64,000 nt of DNA, from positions 124,001 through 188,000 of the forward strand of contig JBAMDO010000060.1 of NCBI GenBank assembly GCA_037074765.1. Direction: 5' to 3'. A program made the position numbers and the translations under genes. Position 1 is the first letter of the stretch; each line of letters opens with the position of its first letter. Positions 13,399-26,168 of the stretch are shown one piece after another. The notes below the pieces were generated by a model. It was not told where the DNA came from, ran no database searches, and saw only the letters and a list, made by a program, of their open reading frames with translations. This DNA comes from Mansonella perstans. Its lineage: Eukaryota > Nematoda > Chromadorea > Rhabditida > Onchocercidae.

Positions 13399-15659
13399 AT
13401 GGGAGAGGAGAAGTTACTTTACTGCTACAATAAGGGATGTGGCTCGAAATTCGACCCTAGTGACAATAAGGCTGGTAAGTGCTTGTCTCTTTTCTCTCAC
13501 TCTTTTTATAATTATTCTTTCAATTTTTTATAAATTTAAATTGCTATCACTCATTTCTTTTTCTCGTGTTAATATCAATTCAAACATAATTGACCATTAC
13601 TGTACGTGACACCTAGAAGTGCTTATAAGCCATTCCAATCAATTCGAAACGCATGGATACATCACATTATGGTCTATCCAATACTTCTTTGGCTGCTCAA
13701 TATTAGCCCTTAATTTGTCTTTGTTGATCAAATATGGAAAAGTCTTTGCAAAGCCAAAAATATGTATGTAATAAAATGCACGTATTTTTTTCAGATTCAT
13801 GTTTGTATCATCCTGGTGCACCATACTTCCATGATGCTTATAAAATTTGGAGCTGTTGCAATCAGAAAAGTACAGATTTTAGCACATGGTTAAGTTTGAA
13901 AGGTTGCACTCGTGGACAGCATAGTAATCAGAAACCAGCAGTAGAAACGAAACCTGAAAAATCGGAAGTGAAAATTAAATCGCAAGCACCGGAAGAGGTA
14001 TATTAAAGCGATATATTACTTGTTTAGCAAAATGCTTGTTGAATTACAGATTTGGCTGCAATTGCATGCATTTTGTTTAAAATTAATATCATTTCAGGCA
14101 CCATTTTTATTTCAGTTTGTTATTATGTATATTTCAAAACATTAAAAAGATTTTTTGCATTCAATGCAACAACAGAACGCTCATCAGAAAATCTGTTATT
14201 GTTTGAGAAGTGCAATACTTTGTAACTGCAGATAAAAATATTTATCTTCAGAAAGAGATTTTTATCACTATTCGTTTTTTAATCATTTACTCATATTTTT
14301 CTGTTATTTAAGCTTCTGGTATTTTCAAAAAAAAAGGAAAAATACTGAAAGTAAAATTGATATAAGGGAACAAGCCACTTCCTTCAATTGTATCATGATG
14401 ATAAACACAGTGGGCTTCTTGAAGTAACCTCATTTCAGGTAATCGTTTGGAATGGTCTTAATAAACCTGCAGCTAGAGACGAATCTTTGGAGACGATGAG
14501 GATGATAAAGTTTGAAGTAACTGATGGCGCCTTAAAAAGCATTGAAAGATTCAAATCAGAAATAAAAGAAGAAGCTGAGTCAGATATTCATGTCGGCATG
14601 TCATGTAAAAATCTCGGCTGCGAAAAGGTTTACTTGATAAATAACCTCCAAATTAGTTACTTTCTCTTCATATTTCTTTTTTATTATAGGAGAAAAAAAC
14701 TACCCGTTTTACTCTATTTCTATAAAGGTAATGCATTTTGAGATACATAGTCATATTCAACTTTTAGCATATTATTGTAATATTCTGATGCACTGGAAAC
14801 TTATTATTTTGCTCCCAGTGATAGCTGTTAATTAATTCAAAGTATTTAATCATAATCATCTGGGTTTGGAGAAAAATTTTGTTATCAGATGAAAGAAAAA
14901 GAGAAAACCATACTATTCAAATGAATTTTTAGATTTATGAAAACGAATCAAGCAAAAATGAGAAGTGTATGTATCACAGTGGTGTAGCAATATTTCACGA
15001 GGGAATGAAGTACTGGTCATGCTGTGAGAAGAAAACATCCGATTTCAGTGTTTTTCTTGAGCAAGCAGGCTGCACGATAGGGAAGCACTGTTGGACAAAG
15101 TTAAGAATGCTTTAAGTTACTTTTTTCTTGGTACTGGGAATTCCAGCCTGAATATATCAGGAATTCTGAGGAATATGTCAGTAGAAATGCAGTTCCATCT
15201 TGAGAACTGAAAATATTAAGCATTTTTTCTCAACCGATGGTTCATATCATTTATGTGTTTAGACAGAGCGCGTTGACAAAATTCGTGAAGATTGGTTTAG
15301 CGGAGGTGGCTTCATACATTTAAACATTTACTGTAAGGGAGCAGTGCCGGAATCGTGCAAGGTGGAAAGCAATGGTCTTGTATTGCAAATGAAAGTCGTG
15401 CATGGCTTCGGTACAAAAGAGACGCAGCTGAATTATGAACTTTTTGGTCGGATCAATGTAGATGCATCAAAGGTGACTTTTTCTGTACAACTTTTCTTTT
15501 GCCTTACTGGAATTATTCTGCTGCTATTTAATTTTTTATCAGTTTTTATAGGTAATAATTGGTGAAAGGAAACTGGAATTAATATTAAAACAAATGGATG
15601 TGGCAAGCTGGCCACGGCTAACGTATGATACAAAAAGTGTTGAAGCAGAGAACGATTGA
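13399..15659 (+). CDS. chp-1: CHORD and CS domain cochaperone CHP-1 (CHORDC1/morgana)
   Basis: Exons: 13399-13474, 13795-13997, 14439-14627, 14933-15100, 15263-15472, 15552-15659, total 317 residues (human CHORDC1 is about 330). CHORD1 starts [15 protein letters not shown] and continues with [16 protein letters not shown] and GCTRGQH. CHORD2 has [23 protein letters not shown] and GCTIGKHCW. These Cys and His residues are the zinc ligands of the family. The C-terminal CS domain follows ([15 protein letters not shown] ... [12 protein letters not shown] ... [12 protein letters not shown]). CHORD-CS proteins are HSP90 cochaperones. The intron between exons 4 and 5 has no GT or GC at the only 5' boundary that keeps the frame (AAG then TTAAGA at 15100/15101); see findings. 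A polyadenylation signal AATAAA lies at 16095-16100. Confidence 0.93.
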
Positions 15660-16275
15660 TTATGTTATTTTGATTTTTTTTTTGCTTTGTTTTTATTAAA
15701 TTATAAATATCATTGCAATGCATCAATATCATCATAATACAAAGGGCAAAAAAAAGTGATTTGATGATGCTATGATAAGATCCCAGTTGCAAGCTATTGC
15801 ATACATTCCATACCTTGTTTCGGTTTTTCATACGAGTTTGTAAATGTTCTTCAGTTGTTCTACTTCAGTTTTATGAATTCAGTTCTTAATTTTCAGTTAT
15901 CAGTTATCTGAGAAATTTGTGGTGCACTGCGAATTTTCTGCATGCCATTGAGGATTATTTTGTTGGAGTTTTTGTAAAAGAAGTTAAAAATTTTGTTTGG
16001 AAAATGTGTTTAAAAAAATCAATTCAGTTATTACTTATCTTAGTATGAATAGCTTCAATTCATGTATCTGATGAAAAAATATTGTTACAAAACTAATAAA
16101 CCTGTATGTGTTCTAAAGGATTTTGTCGGTTGATAATCTGCCGAAGCTACTTTTCATGAATTAATTTCGTTTATTAATTCTATTTGTTTACTTATTCGGG
16201 CAAACGGTTCTGCGGTATTATTGCTAAATATTTTTTATGATAATTTTCTTGAAAAAAGTATATTTTTTAGAATAG
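15660..16275. other. chp-1 3' UTR and gap to TBL3
   Basis: No gene. AATAAA at 16095-16100 is a likely cleavage signal for chp-1. TTTTTTAG ending at 16270 is a likely trans-splice acceptor six bases before the TBL3 ATG. The distance from signal to acceptor, about 170 bp, is typical of nematode operon gaps. Confidence 0.7.
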
Positions 16276-19200
16276 ATGAAGAATCAGTTGAGTAGTATAG
16301 CACTATTTCATTCTATCGAAGCAATTTATACAGGTGGAGCAATCCAGTGTAGTTCGGATGGGCAAACATTGTTTTCAGCTTGTGGCAATTACATCAGAGT
16401 ATCAAATATTGATGATGGAAGAGAGAGGTGGTTGAATGCATTATTGTTTTCTTTTTTTTTGAATTTTATTAAAAATTTGATTTTTAGATTTGATTGTGAA
16501 TGTATGAAGAAGGTTCTAAGTATATAAAGTGCTTAAAAGTATTTTGCTGAGAACTAATGGGATTGTAGGATGTGGGTGACTTAAAAATAGTGTGCGGAGT
16601 ACTGAATTTGCTTATGAATTAGTTAGCCATTGCGGATAACGGTTGTATGTGCGATGTTTCATAAAGTTTTAAGTGAAAGGTTTATTGAATTCAGCTGAAT
16701 ATAATCTAGGCCAACTGTGAGTTAACACTTTATGTCCTTTAATTTTTACTGTTTTGTTACAGATACAAGATTGGGAGCGAGGAAGATCCGTTGAAAATAT
16801 CAACCTTCCTGTTGAACGAAAATTGCATTTCCATCGTAGTGGCTTATACGAATGGTCTTCTACGAAATTATCGATTGCCTCCATTAGAAAATAGATCTGA
16901 AACTGTAAGCCCTGAAATAGTTCGTCAATGGAAATCGACTCATGCGGCACCGGTTTTAGTCATGAAATTTTCCAATGTTGATATGCTGTTAGCTACCGGG
17001 TCAGCCGATTTTGTTGTCAAGGTTTGAATTTTTAACTGTATTATTGTAAAGATATTTGATTGACGGCAGAGATGTCAATTCTCTTATGCTAAAAAAAGTA
17101 TTGTGTTGATTTGCATGCTTGCAAATCAACACAATTGTTGGCAGTTAACAAGTTAGGAACTATTTGAAAAACAATTAATTATAGGTTTGGAATCTCGAAG
17201 AACGCAGCTGCGTTGGTTCATTAAAAGGTACAGGAGCTGTAAGTGCTATCGAATTTCTTTGTAAATCTCGTGTACTGGTTGGCTATGCTGATGGCAACTC
17301 ATCGTTATTCTGTTTAGAAAGTCCAAAGAAATTACTTTTTCGGTGGACTAACCATACAAGGTTAGCTACAATATGCTTGTTATTTTTGTAACATAAGGGA
17401 TATCAGTTCTTAACATTTTTAATAATGCTTTTGATTTCTAATATTGTCCTGCTTCTGTACATCTATTTTCGCGATGTTTCAGTCAAATTGTAAGCATAAT
17501 TATTCGACAGCCGACGGAAGCTGTTTTTATCAGTCGTGATCAAACGCTATCAATCGTTAATTTGGACACCTATGAAAAAATAAAAGTGCTTCCGTTGTAT
17601 GAGCCGATTGAAGCAGCGGTAATGGTGTCCGAATTGTTATTCACAGTGGGAGAGGAAGGTACTTTGAAATGTTGGAATATGGAGAATGCAAAACTGCTAA
17701 AATCTGCAAGTATATGTGGGTTAGTTTGTTTAAATTTTTGTTGTCTTAACCAGTGTCTTAGCCAAGTCTGGATCAGTTTTTTGCTATGGAGGCTGTCACA
17801 TTATGTCTAATTGTCGATTCTATTTTTCACGTTTTTTTAATTTTTGAATATAATTCAAATGTGCAAATTAAGCATTATTCTGTGAAATAAATTCTTGATT
17901 TACTATATTCGGCTTTTTTATTTATGTTATAGCAGAATGAATAAAAACGTTTCATCAGTTTATTTTGAGCAGAGTGATGTTTTCCTTCATTTAATTTCCA
18001 GATCTCGCATTAATTCTATTATGTACAACCAAGTCTGCAAGAAATTTTTGTTGGCTACTTCGGATTTCAACGTTTTTTGGGTCGATGAGGAAACCTTCAA
18101 AATTAAGCGACAGTTTGCTGGTTTCAGCGATGAGATTTTTGATATTTGTTTTTTTGGACCAAAAATGGAATACTTGATCGCAGCCACAAACAGTTCTGAA
18201 TTGCGTCTTTACAATGCAAATACTTGGTCTTGTCATCTTATCACCGGTATGTTTGTTTAGCAAATGCTACATTGTATATTTCGCAGCATATTTCGCAACG
18301 TGAACTTTCTTTGTTCTTTTTTTTTCTTGAACAGATTTTATTTCTCTAAATTCTTTAATGCACTAAAGTGCTGAGCCAATGTCGATTTTTGCATTATATT
18401 AGAATGCTGGAAGCATTTTATATTCAGTAAAATTTGTTCAGCAGTATATCCACTTAGCGAAGCATGAAAGGAGACTCATGTATTCATTTTAATCCTTAAA
18501 GTTGTAGGTCATACTGACAGTGTTCTCTCACTTTCAACTGCACCATGGGATCCAAATATTTTTGCCAGCTCTTCCAAGGATAATAATTTTATCATTTGGC
18601 ATGTGGATTTTAACGATGGTGAACAAATGAAAGTGGAAAAGGTAGTTGATGAATTTAAATACATTCATTTTTATTTCTTTATATACTTCTAATGATATGT
18701 TTCATTTTTAGATAGGTTTGGCTACTGGACATACTAATAGTGTTACACGTGTTCGATATTCCAACAGTTCTAAGCATCGTTTCATCGTTTCAGTGTCAAA
18801 TGATACGACGATAAAATTATGGCCACTAAAAAATCTCAAAGAAAAAACTGAAAATTAAGTATTATTATTTGTGTCATCATTAGCGTTAAACAACAGTGTT
18901 TGCTGTTAAGGTAATTGGGGATGGGATGTTCTTCTTACTCAAAATGCTTTTTTTTTACTGGAACACAGAATTTAGTGTTTTTTTGTTTTCGAAAACAACC
19001 ACTTTTAATAAACCTTTTTTTTTTCCAGTGTTGTAATATCTGAGCGTTTTCAGTTTCAAACTGCAATCATCAGCAACATTAGTTGCTCATGCAAAGGATA
19101 TAACTTGCTTAGATATTAGTTTGAATGATCGCTTGTGTGTTACTGGCTCTATGGACAAGACAGCGAAGTTATGGCATATTGATACTGATAAAATGCATTT

Positions 19201-21804
19201 TACAATAGGTGGTATGTTAAATGGTCACCGCCGTGGAGTTTGGGATGCTCGCTTTTCACCGAGCACTCAGGTTGTGTTTTTACTGGATACTCATTTGAAT
19301 TTATTTCACTGTTTTAGTGGCAATCTTAGTTGTGTTAGTGCAGGTTGGGATCAGAGAGAAGTTTCAAAAGTTTTTGTTTTCGAATTTTGCAATGAAGGTT
19401 AAATGGTGGTTGCGTAAGATGTTTATTCATTGATCTGTTCAGGTTGTGATAACATGTTGTGGTGACTGTATGATTAGGTTATTTTCGCTGCCAAGTCGAG
19501 ACTGCATAGCAACATTAGCTGGACATTCGTTTGCCGTGCTTAATGTAATTTTTCGGTATTTTTGTCCATTTTTTTCATTAGATTGTAAGCTTTTTTCAGA
19601 TCACGCTAATAGTTTTTTATTCTAGAGTTCAAACTTTTTTATTGTCGTTCTTTAGGGAGTCATAGTTAATAGTGGAAAACAAGTATTGTCTGCGGATAGT
19701 GCTGGTTTACTTAAAATATGGGATATTGCGGCCAATGAATGCATCGCAACAGTAGAAGCACATGATGAGAAAATATGGGCTTTGCAAGTAGCAGATGACG
19801 AAAGCCGACTTGTTACGGGTATTCTTTTTAATTTTTAACTATTTTCATAAGTTACGAGCATTCTTTTATTTTCATTATTTATTCAGTTTTGCCTACCTCT
19901 TCTCTCGGCAAAAATTTTGTTAGTCGCTGAATAACTTTACTGGGCTTGATCAGTTTCTTGACTAAGATTCTATCGCATTTTTTCGGAAAATCACATCTTC
20001 CAGAGATTTTGTTTTAGCAAGTAGTGATGGGCGAATAAGAATCTGGGAAGATATTTCTGAAAAAAAACGCCAAGAAGAAGAAAATAATCGAGCAGAAAAG
20101 TCACGTAATGAGCAAATTTTGGCAAATCTCGTGCAGGACAATCGTTACAGCGAAGCTTTAGCGTTTTCACTAACACTGGCAAGACCATATAGGTATTCAG
20201 AATTTATAATCTATGCAAACGAGCTATTTAAATTGAATCACGAGAAACATTACTGCATTCTATTTTATTAGTTTATCTGTTGAACTGAAGGATATTAGCA
20301 AGCAGGAATCAATTCAATTTGCTTTACAGTGTATATAACATGGGTAGAGATAGTATAATTATATTTGATTTATATTCATAATTATGTACGTTTTGATAAC
20401 TTTTTATTATAATAAGTATATCTGCTTTGAGCGCTGCTAGTTTTAAGCTAAAGGATTTTAAATATATATTTTGTGTGACTAATTGTTAATTAGTAGGTTA
20501 AAGATTCTTCTTTAAGCGTAATAGGATAAAAAACTCGAAGATTTATATTTCTGAATTGTTTTCGTGCTCGGTAAACAATATTTTCGTTAAAGTGCATGAT
20601 TCTTTGTAACCCACTGCTTTCTTGTGAAAAAACTGTTGCAAGGAATTTTCTTTTATTTCTTGTGGTAGAACCTGTGAATAATAAGTTTCAAGAGTTAGGT
20701 TCGAGGAAAATAGTAGTTTAAAATTTTAAATGCTCAACAGATAAATTAATAAATACTGGATTATTTTATGTCGATTAGTCATATTATGCTAATAGATATG
20801 TGCTTTCCAGTTTGATGAAATATCCTACTTTTTATAGCTGCTTGAAAATAGTGCAAGGGATGATGGAATTAAAATCAGATGAATTGCATAATGCAATCAG
20901 AAAACTGCGAGAAGAAGAGTTGATGGTACTGTTGAACTTTGCTGCCCAGTGGAATACAAATAGTCGAACGGCAGATGTAAGTTGTTACTTTTGAACGGCA
21001 GATGTAAGTTATTACTAATATCAAGTTTTCCTTTCACTTTACGCAGTGCTCCGTGAATTATAGAAATTTACTGCTTTTCTAGCGGCTAACTACTTTTTCA
21101 TCTTCTCATGACCAATGTGGGGTTTTCTTTTACACACCACGCCTTTGAATTTTCGAAAATTCTCTACCTTTTTAACGGATAAGTACTTTATCAGCTTGAT
21201 TTCACAACTACTAGTGGGTTTTTCTTTCGCATTTCACTCATCTTTTTCAAATTTGTAGAGATTTATTACCTTTTTAACGGACTTAGTTGAAAAAATATTA
21301 CTATGAGGAAAATGTTGCAGAAAATGGCATGGGATAACAAACTTGTTTTTTAAATAATATTTGTATTTATACTTGAATTTATGTGATTATGAAAATTGCT
21401 ATTTAGAGGTTACAAATCTTAGTAGTACGATGCATTCATAAATAAACACAAAAATGATCAAACAGCATCGACGATGGCTTAAAATTTCAATGTTTGTTTT
21501 TAGGTTGCTCAATTAGTGCTTTATTGCGTTTTGCATTCGTTTTGTCCCGAAAAATTATCAAGAATGCCTAACTTTGCTTCAGTCATAGAAACATATATTC
21601 CATACACAATCAGGTATGTCAAGTGATTTTAATCCAGGCCTTTCTAATAAAAAGTTTTGTGATTTAAATTATAAATAGTTTTGACTTGCTTTAGAAAGAC
21701 TAATGAGAAAATTTTATAGGCATTTCGATCGGTTAACAAGAGCAAGACAAAATGCTGCATTTCTAGATTATACTTTAGCGCAAATGTCGCTTTCGAATTT
21801 GTAA
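16276..21804 (+). CDS. TBL3: WD40 repeat U3 snoRNP protein TBL3/UTP13, with an in-frame stop at an exon end
   Basis: Exons: 16276-16427, 16763-17021, 17185-17360, 17483-17719, 17933-18246, 18508-18641, 18712-18858, 19054-19270, 19443-19544, 19656-19818, 20018-20192, 20811-20976, 21504-21613, 21720-21804; about 811 residues, as in human TBL3. It has WD repeats throughout ([68 protein letters not shown]) and then the alpha-helical Utp13 C-terminal domain (about residue 650 on). The TBL3/UTP13 protein is part of the UTP-B module of the small-subunit processome and acts in the nucleolus on 18S pre-rRNA. Exon 7 reads into TAA (18856-18858) directly before its only GT donor, while exon 8 needs a two-base carry-over; removing one A from the run at 18842-18847 would cure both. 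An SL acceptor is likely at 16270. Confidence 0.92.
17100..17135. repeat. Perfect 16-bp inverted repeat with 4-base loop in TBL3 intron 2
   Basis: Arms 17100-17115 and 17120-17135 are exact reverse complements around the loop TGCT. It sits within the short intron between 17021 and 17185. It is too short for a microRNA precursor; a fold-back remnant or a structured intron element is possible. Confidence 0.9.
20966..21019 (+). repeat. 27-bp tandem duplication across a TBL3 5' splice site
   Basis: Units 20966-20992 and 20993-21019 both contain GAACGGCAGATGTAAGTT, that is, the last codons of exon 12 plus its donor. Two strong donors therefore lie 27 bp apart; use of the second one would add an in-frame TGA. 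Confidence 0.93.
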
Positions 21805-22143
21805 ATGATTTTCATTATTTCTAAAAAGAAATAAATTGTTGAAAATGTTTTTGGTATTTGTTTTCATCTGCTGGTCTGTGTAAAAGTATTGTGCAGTTGT
21901 GACTTCACATTATTACTGTTATTGTTTGTTAGAAGAATTGATCTGCTGTTTATTTTCAATAAAATTTCGTTGCATGTATTATTGCTGTGTTTGATATGGT
22001 TATCATATTATCTAATTTTATTTACGTCATTTTCAAAATAATTTTCGTAAATCTTTAAATAATCAATGACTGTAAAAGAGCAGAGACAAAATGCAAAGTT
22101 TGCATTCGATGATAAATTCTTATCGCTTGCATTTAAGTTAGTT
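21805..22143. other. TBL3 3' UTR and gap to PNO1
   Basis: AATAAA occurs at 21830-21835 and 21958-21963. ATTTAAG ending at 22137 can serve as a trans-splice acceptor six bases before the preferred PNO1 ATG. The frame is open from an upstream ATG at 22066 in phase with PNO1, so an N-terminal extension of 26 residues is possible. Confidence 0.65.
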
Positions 22144-25100
22144 ATGGAAGGAGCAACTGTCGAAACTGATTTACTGATAGAAGAAGCAGTCGAAGTTGAT
22201 GAAATGCCAGATTTGGTGGAAACAGTTTCTACACATTTGGCTACATTACCTGTTCAGTTGCAAAACAAACAAGTCCTTTCATCGACAGAGGAGGAATTTA
22301 GCCTGGTGAGTTTCCTTTATGAGTTCAATTATGTATTGTGTTAAATGAAATTTTCGAACCAAACATAAGTTTTGTTTGGAAGAGTTCTTTAAACTCTATT
22401 TGGTCATTTATATTATTTAATGAACAATTGGACTTCACTTGCTGCAGAATTCTCTTTAACTAATTGTCAAAAATAGAAAATATATATCTTGCATATCTTT
22501 TGATTTTTAAACACATTATGGTATATATTTAGTTAATATTCGTAGCTCCATGACTGAGTGGAATGTATGTTATTGTGTATGTATGCTAGAAAAATGTTCA
22601 TGAAATACTGGATAGAAGAAAGGCATGAAGAAAATTTCAAAATAAATATTGCTGGATTGTTTTTTCCTTTTTGATCTTTCTTGTGCTATATTAAAATTTA
22701 GAATTTTAAACATTTTAAATAAAATGAACATGATATAGGATGAAAGAATCAAAAAGGATGGTCCCTTAATGCACTGTGAAAGAGTGTGTATCCACTTGAA
22801 TTATTCAGTTTTCCAACGTTTTTTACCAAAGTGCACTTTCCGCAACACAGCAGAAAGTGTTATGACGATACACGCAACTGTTGCGTTTTATCGCCAGCAA
22901 TAGCATAAAAATGCTTTGGTTAAATTTGATTGCTTTTGGTATATTTCTGCAGTTTTTTCCATGAAAAAAAAGAGTGTATGGAAGGAAGACCTACCGCATT
23001 GATTCTAATGGCACTCATATAGTATTCCTTCTATTCTTTCTTTCTTTTTCTTTTTTCTTCATGTGAATCTTCAAATGCATATAGCAAAAATGCTATTAAA
23101 AATTTTTTTTTTTTCTTTCAAATAATCGTTAGCTTTGGATTATATTTTATTTTATCTATGTGTGTATTATAATGTCTATGCTGTATTTTATAGCACTGAA
23201 AAAAAAAAAAAAAAATGTTGTGATCTTTTGGCTAAAGACCACACGCAACGATTAAGTAATAGTTGGTATTAATTAAGACTATGTATGTGATCAATTAAAA
23301 TTGTGTGGAAGAGCGAGCGGACAAGCAAGATCAAAGAGGTAAGAAGATAAGTTGGATATGAATTAATTTCAGTCTTTGATAATTATATGGTTGCAGTAAA
23401 TTCATCCTATCTGGTGGCTAATAATTTATTGATATGTCTTTTTTCGCTTTAATTTATATGTGAAAATGGTAGGATTTGATTGAATGATTTCTTCTTGTAT
23501 TGCTTGCATATTACTTCCACTATCATTTTTTGCTAATTTGTCCTTACAATCGATTAAATGATAATATCTTTTTCTTTCAAATTATAATTTTTTAAAGTTG
23601 GAAAAATCTACTTCGAGATGACCGGCAGTGTTTACTCATATAGACAGGTTCTTTCCTCCATTTTCCTTTTTTACTGCAATGCAGGAAAATTTCTCTTCGC
23701 TTTATACATCAAATTCTTTTGATTTCCATCAGTTTTTTTTTTTGGCAAATTCTTTTTTGTTTTTTTTTTTTTTGTTTGGCATCGCTAATTTTCGCACAAA
23801 TATTTCAACAGAATAATGACTAATTAAGCGCAATTGATCGTGTATAATAGAAAGTGAGGAATTGCAGAGGGTTTCAGAAAAAATACTTTCAGAATACTTT
23901 TTTTATAATTTTATTCGCCATATCTATTGGATAAGGATTTTCTGTTTTGGAATTCAATTTTTATTTTCAGATGTTATTATTCATGATTTTGCACAAACTC
24001 GGTTGATTTTGTGGTCATCTATTTCATTGTTTCTGTTAAGGTACAAAGGAAAAAACGAATTCGTGAAGATGTTGCGATGGTTTCAGAAGAACCTGAAATT
24101 AATGCTGTAGAACAAACACCTCACAAGAAACATAAAAGTATTAAAAGTGCTGAGGTACGTAAGGTTCCAGTACCACCGCATCGCTATTCACCACTGAAAG
24201 AACACTGGACTAAAATTGTTTTACCAGTCGTTAAACAGTTACACCTGCAAATAAGGTGCTTCCATGTTTTTACTAGTAATTTTTCTTTTTAATTTCGAAT
24301 TATGTGAGCTAAACATTTTTTTCAGTAGGAGTAAAAACTATTCATATTGTATCCCAGTAATTCAGACTCTATGCTTTCCATTGCTAGTAATTATCACATT
24401 ATTTAAAAGTGTCTACATTCTTTGGTCTTTTAATATAGTTGTGTTTATTTCTTGAAGTTTTCATCTAGTTTGCTGTACTATTTGTTTCCATTCACGCTGG
24501 AATCGAAATTATACCAGAAAAGTGTAAAACACATTTCATCGGTTTGCCGACAAACACAGAATTTTTTATAGATTCAACCTTAAATCGCGGAATGTCGAAA
24601 TTCGTACATCAAATGAGACCGAGGATCTAACACATCTGCAGAAGGCTAGTTGCTTGGCTAGTCGACTAATTACTAGTTGTTTTCTTGTCGGAAAAGATAG
24701 CCATTTTTTGCTTAAAAATATGTCATAACAAGCAGAAATTGCTTTTTTACCAAACATGTGAGTTTCAAATTTGTGTTTCCAGGCTGAGGATTTCGTCCGT
24801 GCTTTTATTTTGGGTTTCGATGTTGATGATGCGGTAGCACTGATTAGACTTGATCATTTATTCCTAGAAAGTTTCGAAATTAATGACGTGAAGCCGCTGA
24901 AAGGCGAGCATTTATCACGTGCAATCGGACGAATTGCTGGAAAAGACGGACGAACCAAATTTACGATTGAAAACATAACTAAGGTTGTAGTATTTTTAGT
25001 GGGATAATGTAAATAATAATAAAATTGATTTGGGTACTAGTGGCATTCATATAACTTTGTTAGTGAAATTATGTTACAGACTCGTATTGTGCTTGCCAAC

Positions 25101-25442
25101 AGCAAAATTCATTTGCTTGGTACTTACCAAAATATTCGGATAGCCAGGAATGCAATCTCTTCGTTGATCATGGGTATTCTTTCTATCTTTTTTTAAAAGT
25201 TTAACGTTTGATGAAACTAAAAAGTATTCAAGATGACAACTTCATTATCATTCTGATATATTTAGAATGGTAAGAAATTCAGGGAAGGTTAAGTTGATAC
25301 TAGTCAAAAGGAGGTTTTTCATTCTTTTTCATTTACAAATCGAGATTTATATAACATGTATATATAAATTCTAGGTAGTCCACCATCAAAAGTGTATGGT
25401 AATCTACGAAATCTTGCAAGTCGAGCAAGTGAACGCTTGTGA
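22144..25442 (+). CDS. PNO1: RNA-binding ribosome assembly factor PNO1 (Dim2/Rrp20)
   Basis: Exons: 22144-22305, 24041-24255, 24572-24644, 24783-24983, 25080-25173, 25375-25442; about 270 residues (human PNO1 is 252). The N-terminal part is acidic and weakly conserved. From [17 protein letters not shown] to the C-terminus the sequence is clearly PNO1: [55 protein letters not shown], then the KH domain [20 protein letters not shown], ending [13 protein letters not shown] [24 protein letters not shown]1 binds 20S pre-rRNA near its 3' end and partners the endonuclease NOB1 in 40S maturation. I prefer the ATG at 22144 because an acceptor-like AG lies six bases upstream; the ATG at 22066 is the alternative. 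Intron 1 is unusually long (1.7 kb), and intron 3 appears to start with GC (24645) rather than GT. Confidence 0.94.
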
Positions 25443-26168
25443 TTTCTGAATTATTTTTGTTTTGTTTCGAATTGTTATATAAAAGTTTATTGAACTGAAT
25501 TGATTAAAAAATTGAGAAACTGAGTTTCTGAATTCGAAATGCTAAACAGGGAATGACATCACCAAAAAGAATCATACATAAAACAAATGATTAACATATT
25601 ATAGACGCTAGAGCACGTCAGGCAAGAGAGCGTGGAATAAGAATAGGCTTTACCAGTTTTGCATTTCTGCATCTGTAATTTTAAGCGAGATGCCCAATGC
25701 TTTGTTTTGAAATAAAGATCTGTGGAAATAAGAATCTGATTTTTTAGGATTTTTGAGGTCTTAGTCTTACTAATTCGCAATAAAAGACATTAGGGCAACT
25801 TGCTATGTTTAATGGCCTGAGATGAGGCCAGTTCGACCCGATTTCTTACAAAAATAATACAGTACAATGTGAGATGGGGATGGGGGAGGGGTGAAGAAGA
25901 TGGATTCTCTAATATGTGGAAATTTAAGATTTAATTCTAGATTAGAGGAATCTTGTTGCCTACGCTTCTTCATAGTTGAAAAAAAGAAACCACAACGAGT
26001 AAGCTGTAAAATCTGTTTGATGAAATAAAATGCCAAAAAATATTGATGTGGTAAAGAACTAATGGGAAAGAGTCTATCATTTACATGTATATGTAATACG
26101 TGTGACACAGATTACATGTAGTAATTTATATAATGATAACTTAGATGTTCCGATTTGAGAAGGTCTCT
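25443..26168. other. Convergent 3' ends of PNO1 (+) and mab-3 (-)
   Basis: No gene seen. AATAAA occurs at 25710-25715 on the plus strand. The two genes end 726 bp apart, facing each other. Confidence 0.65.
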
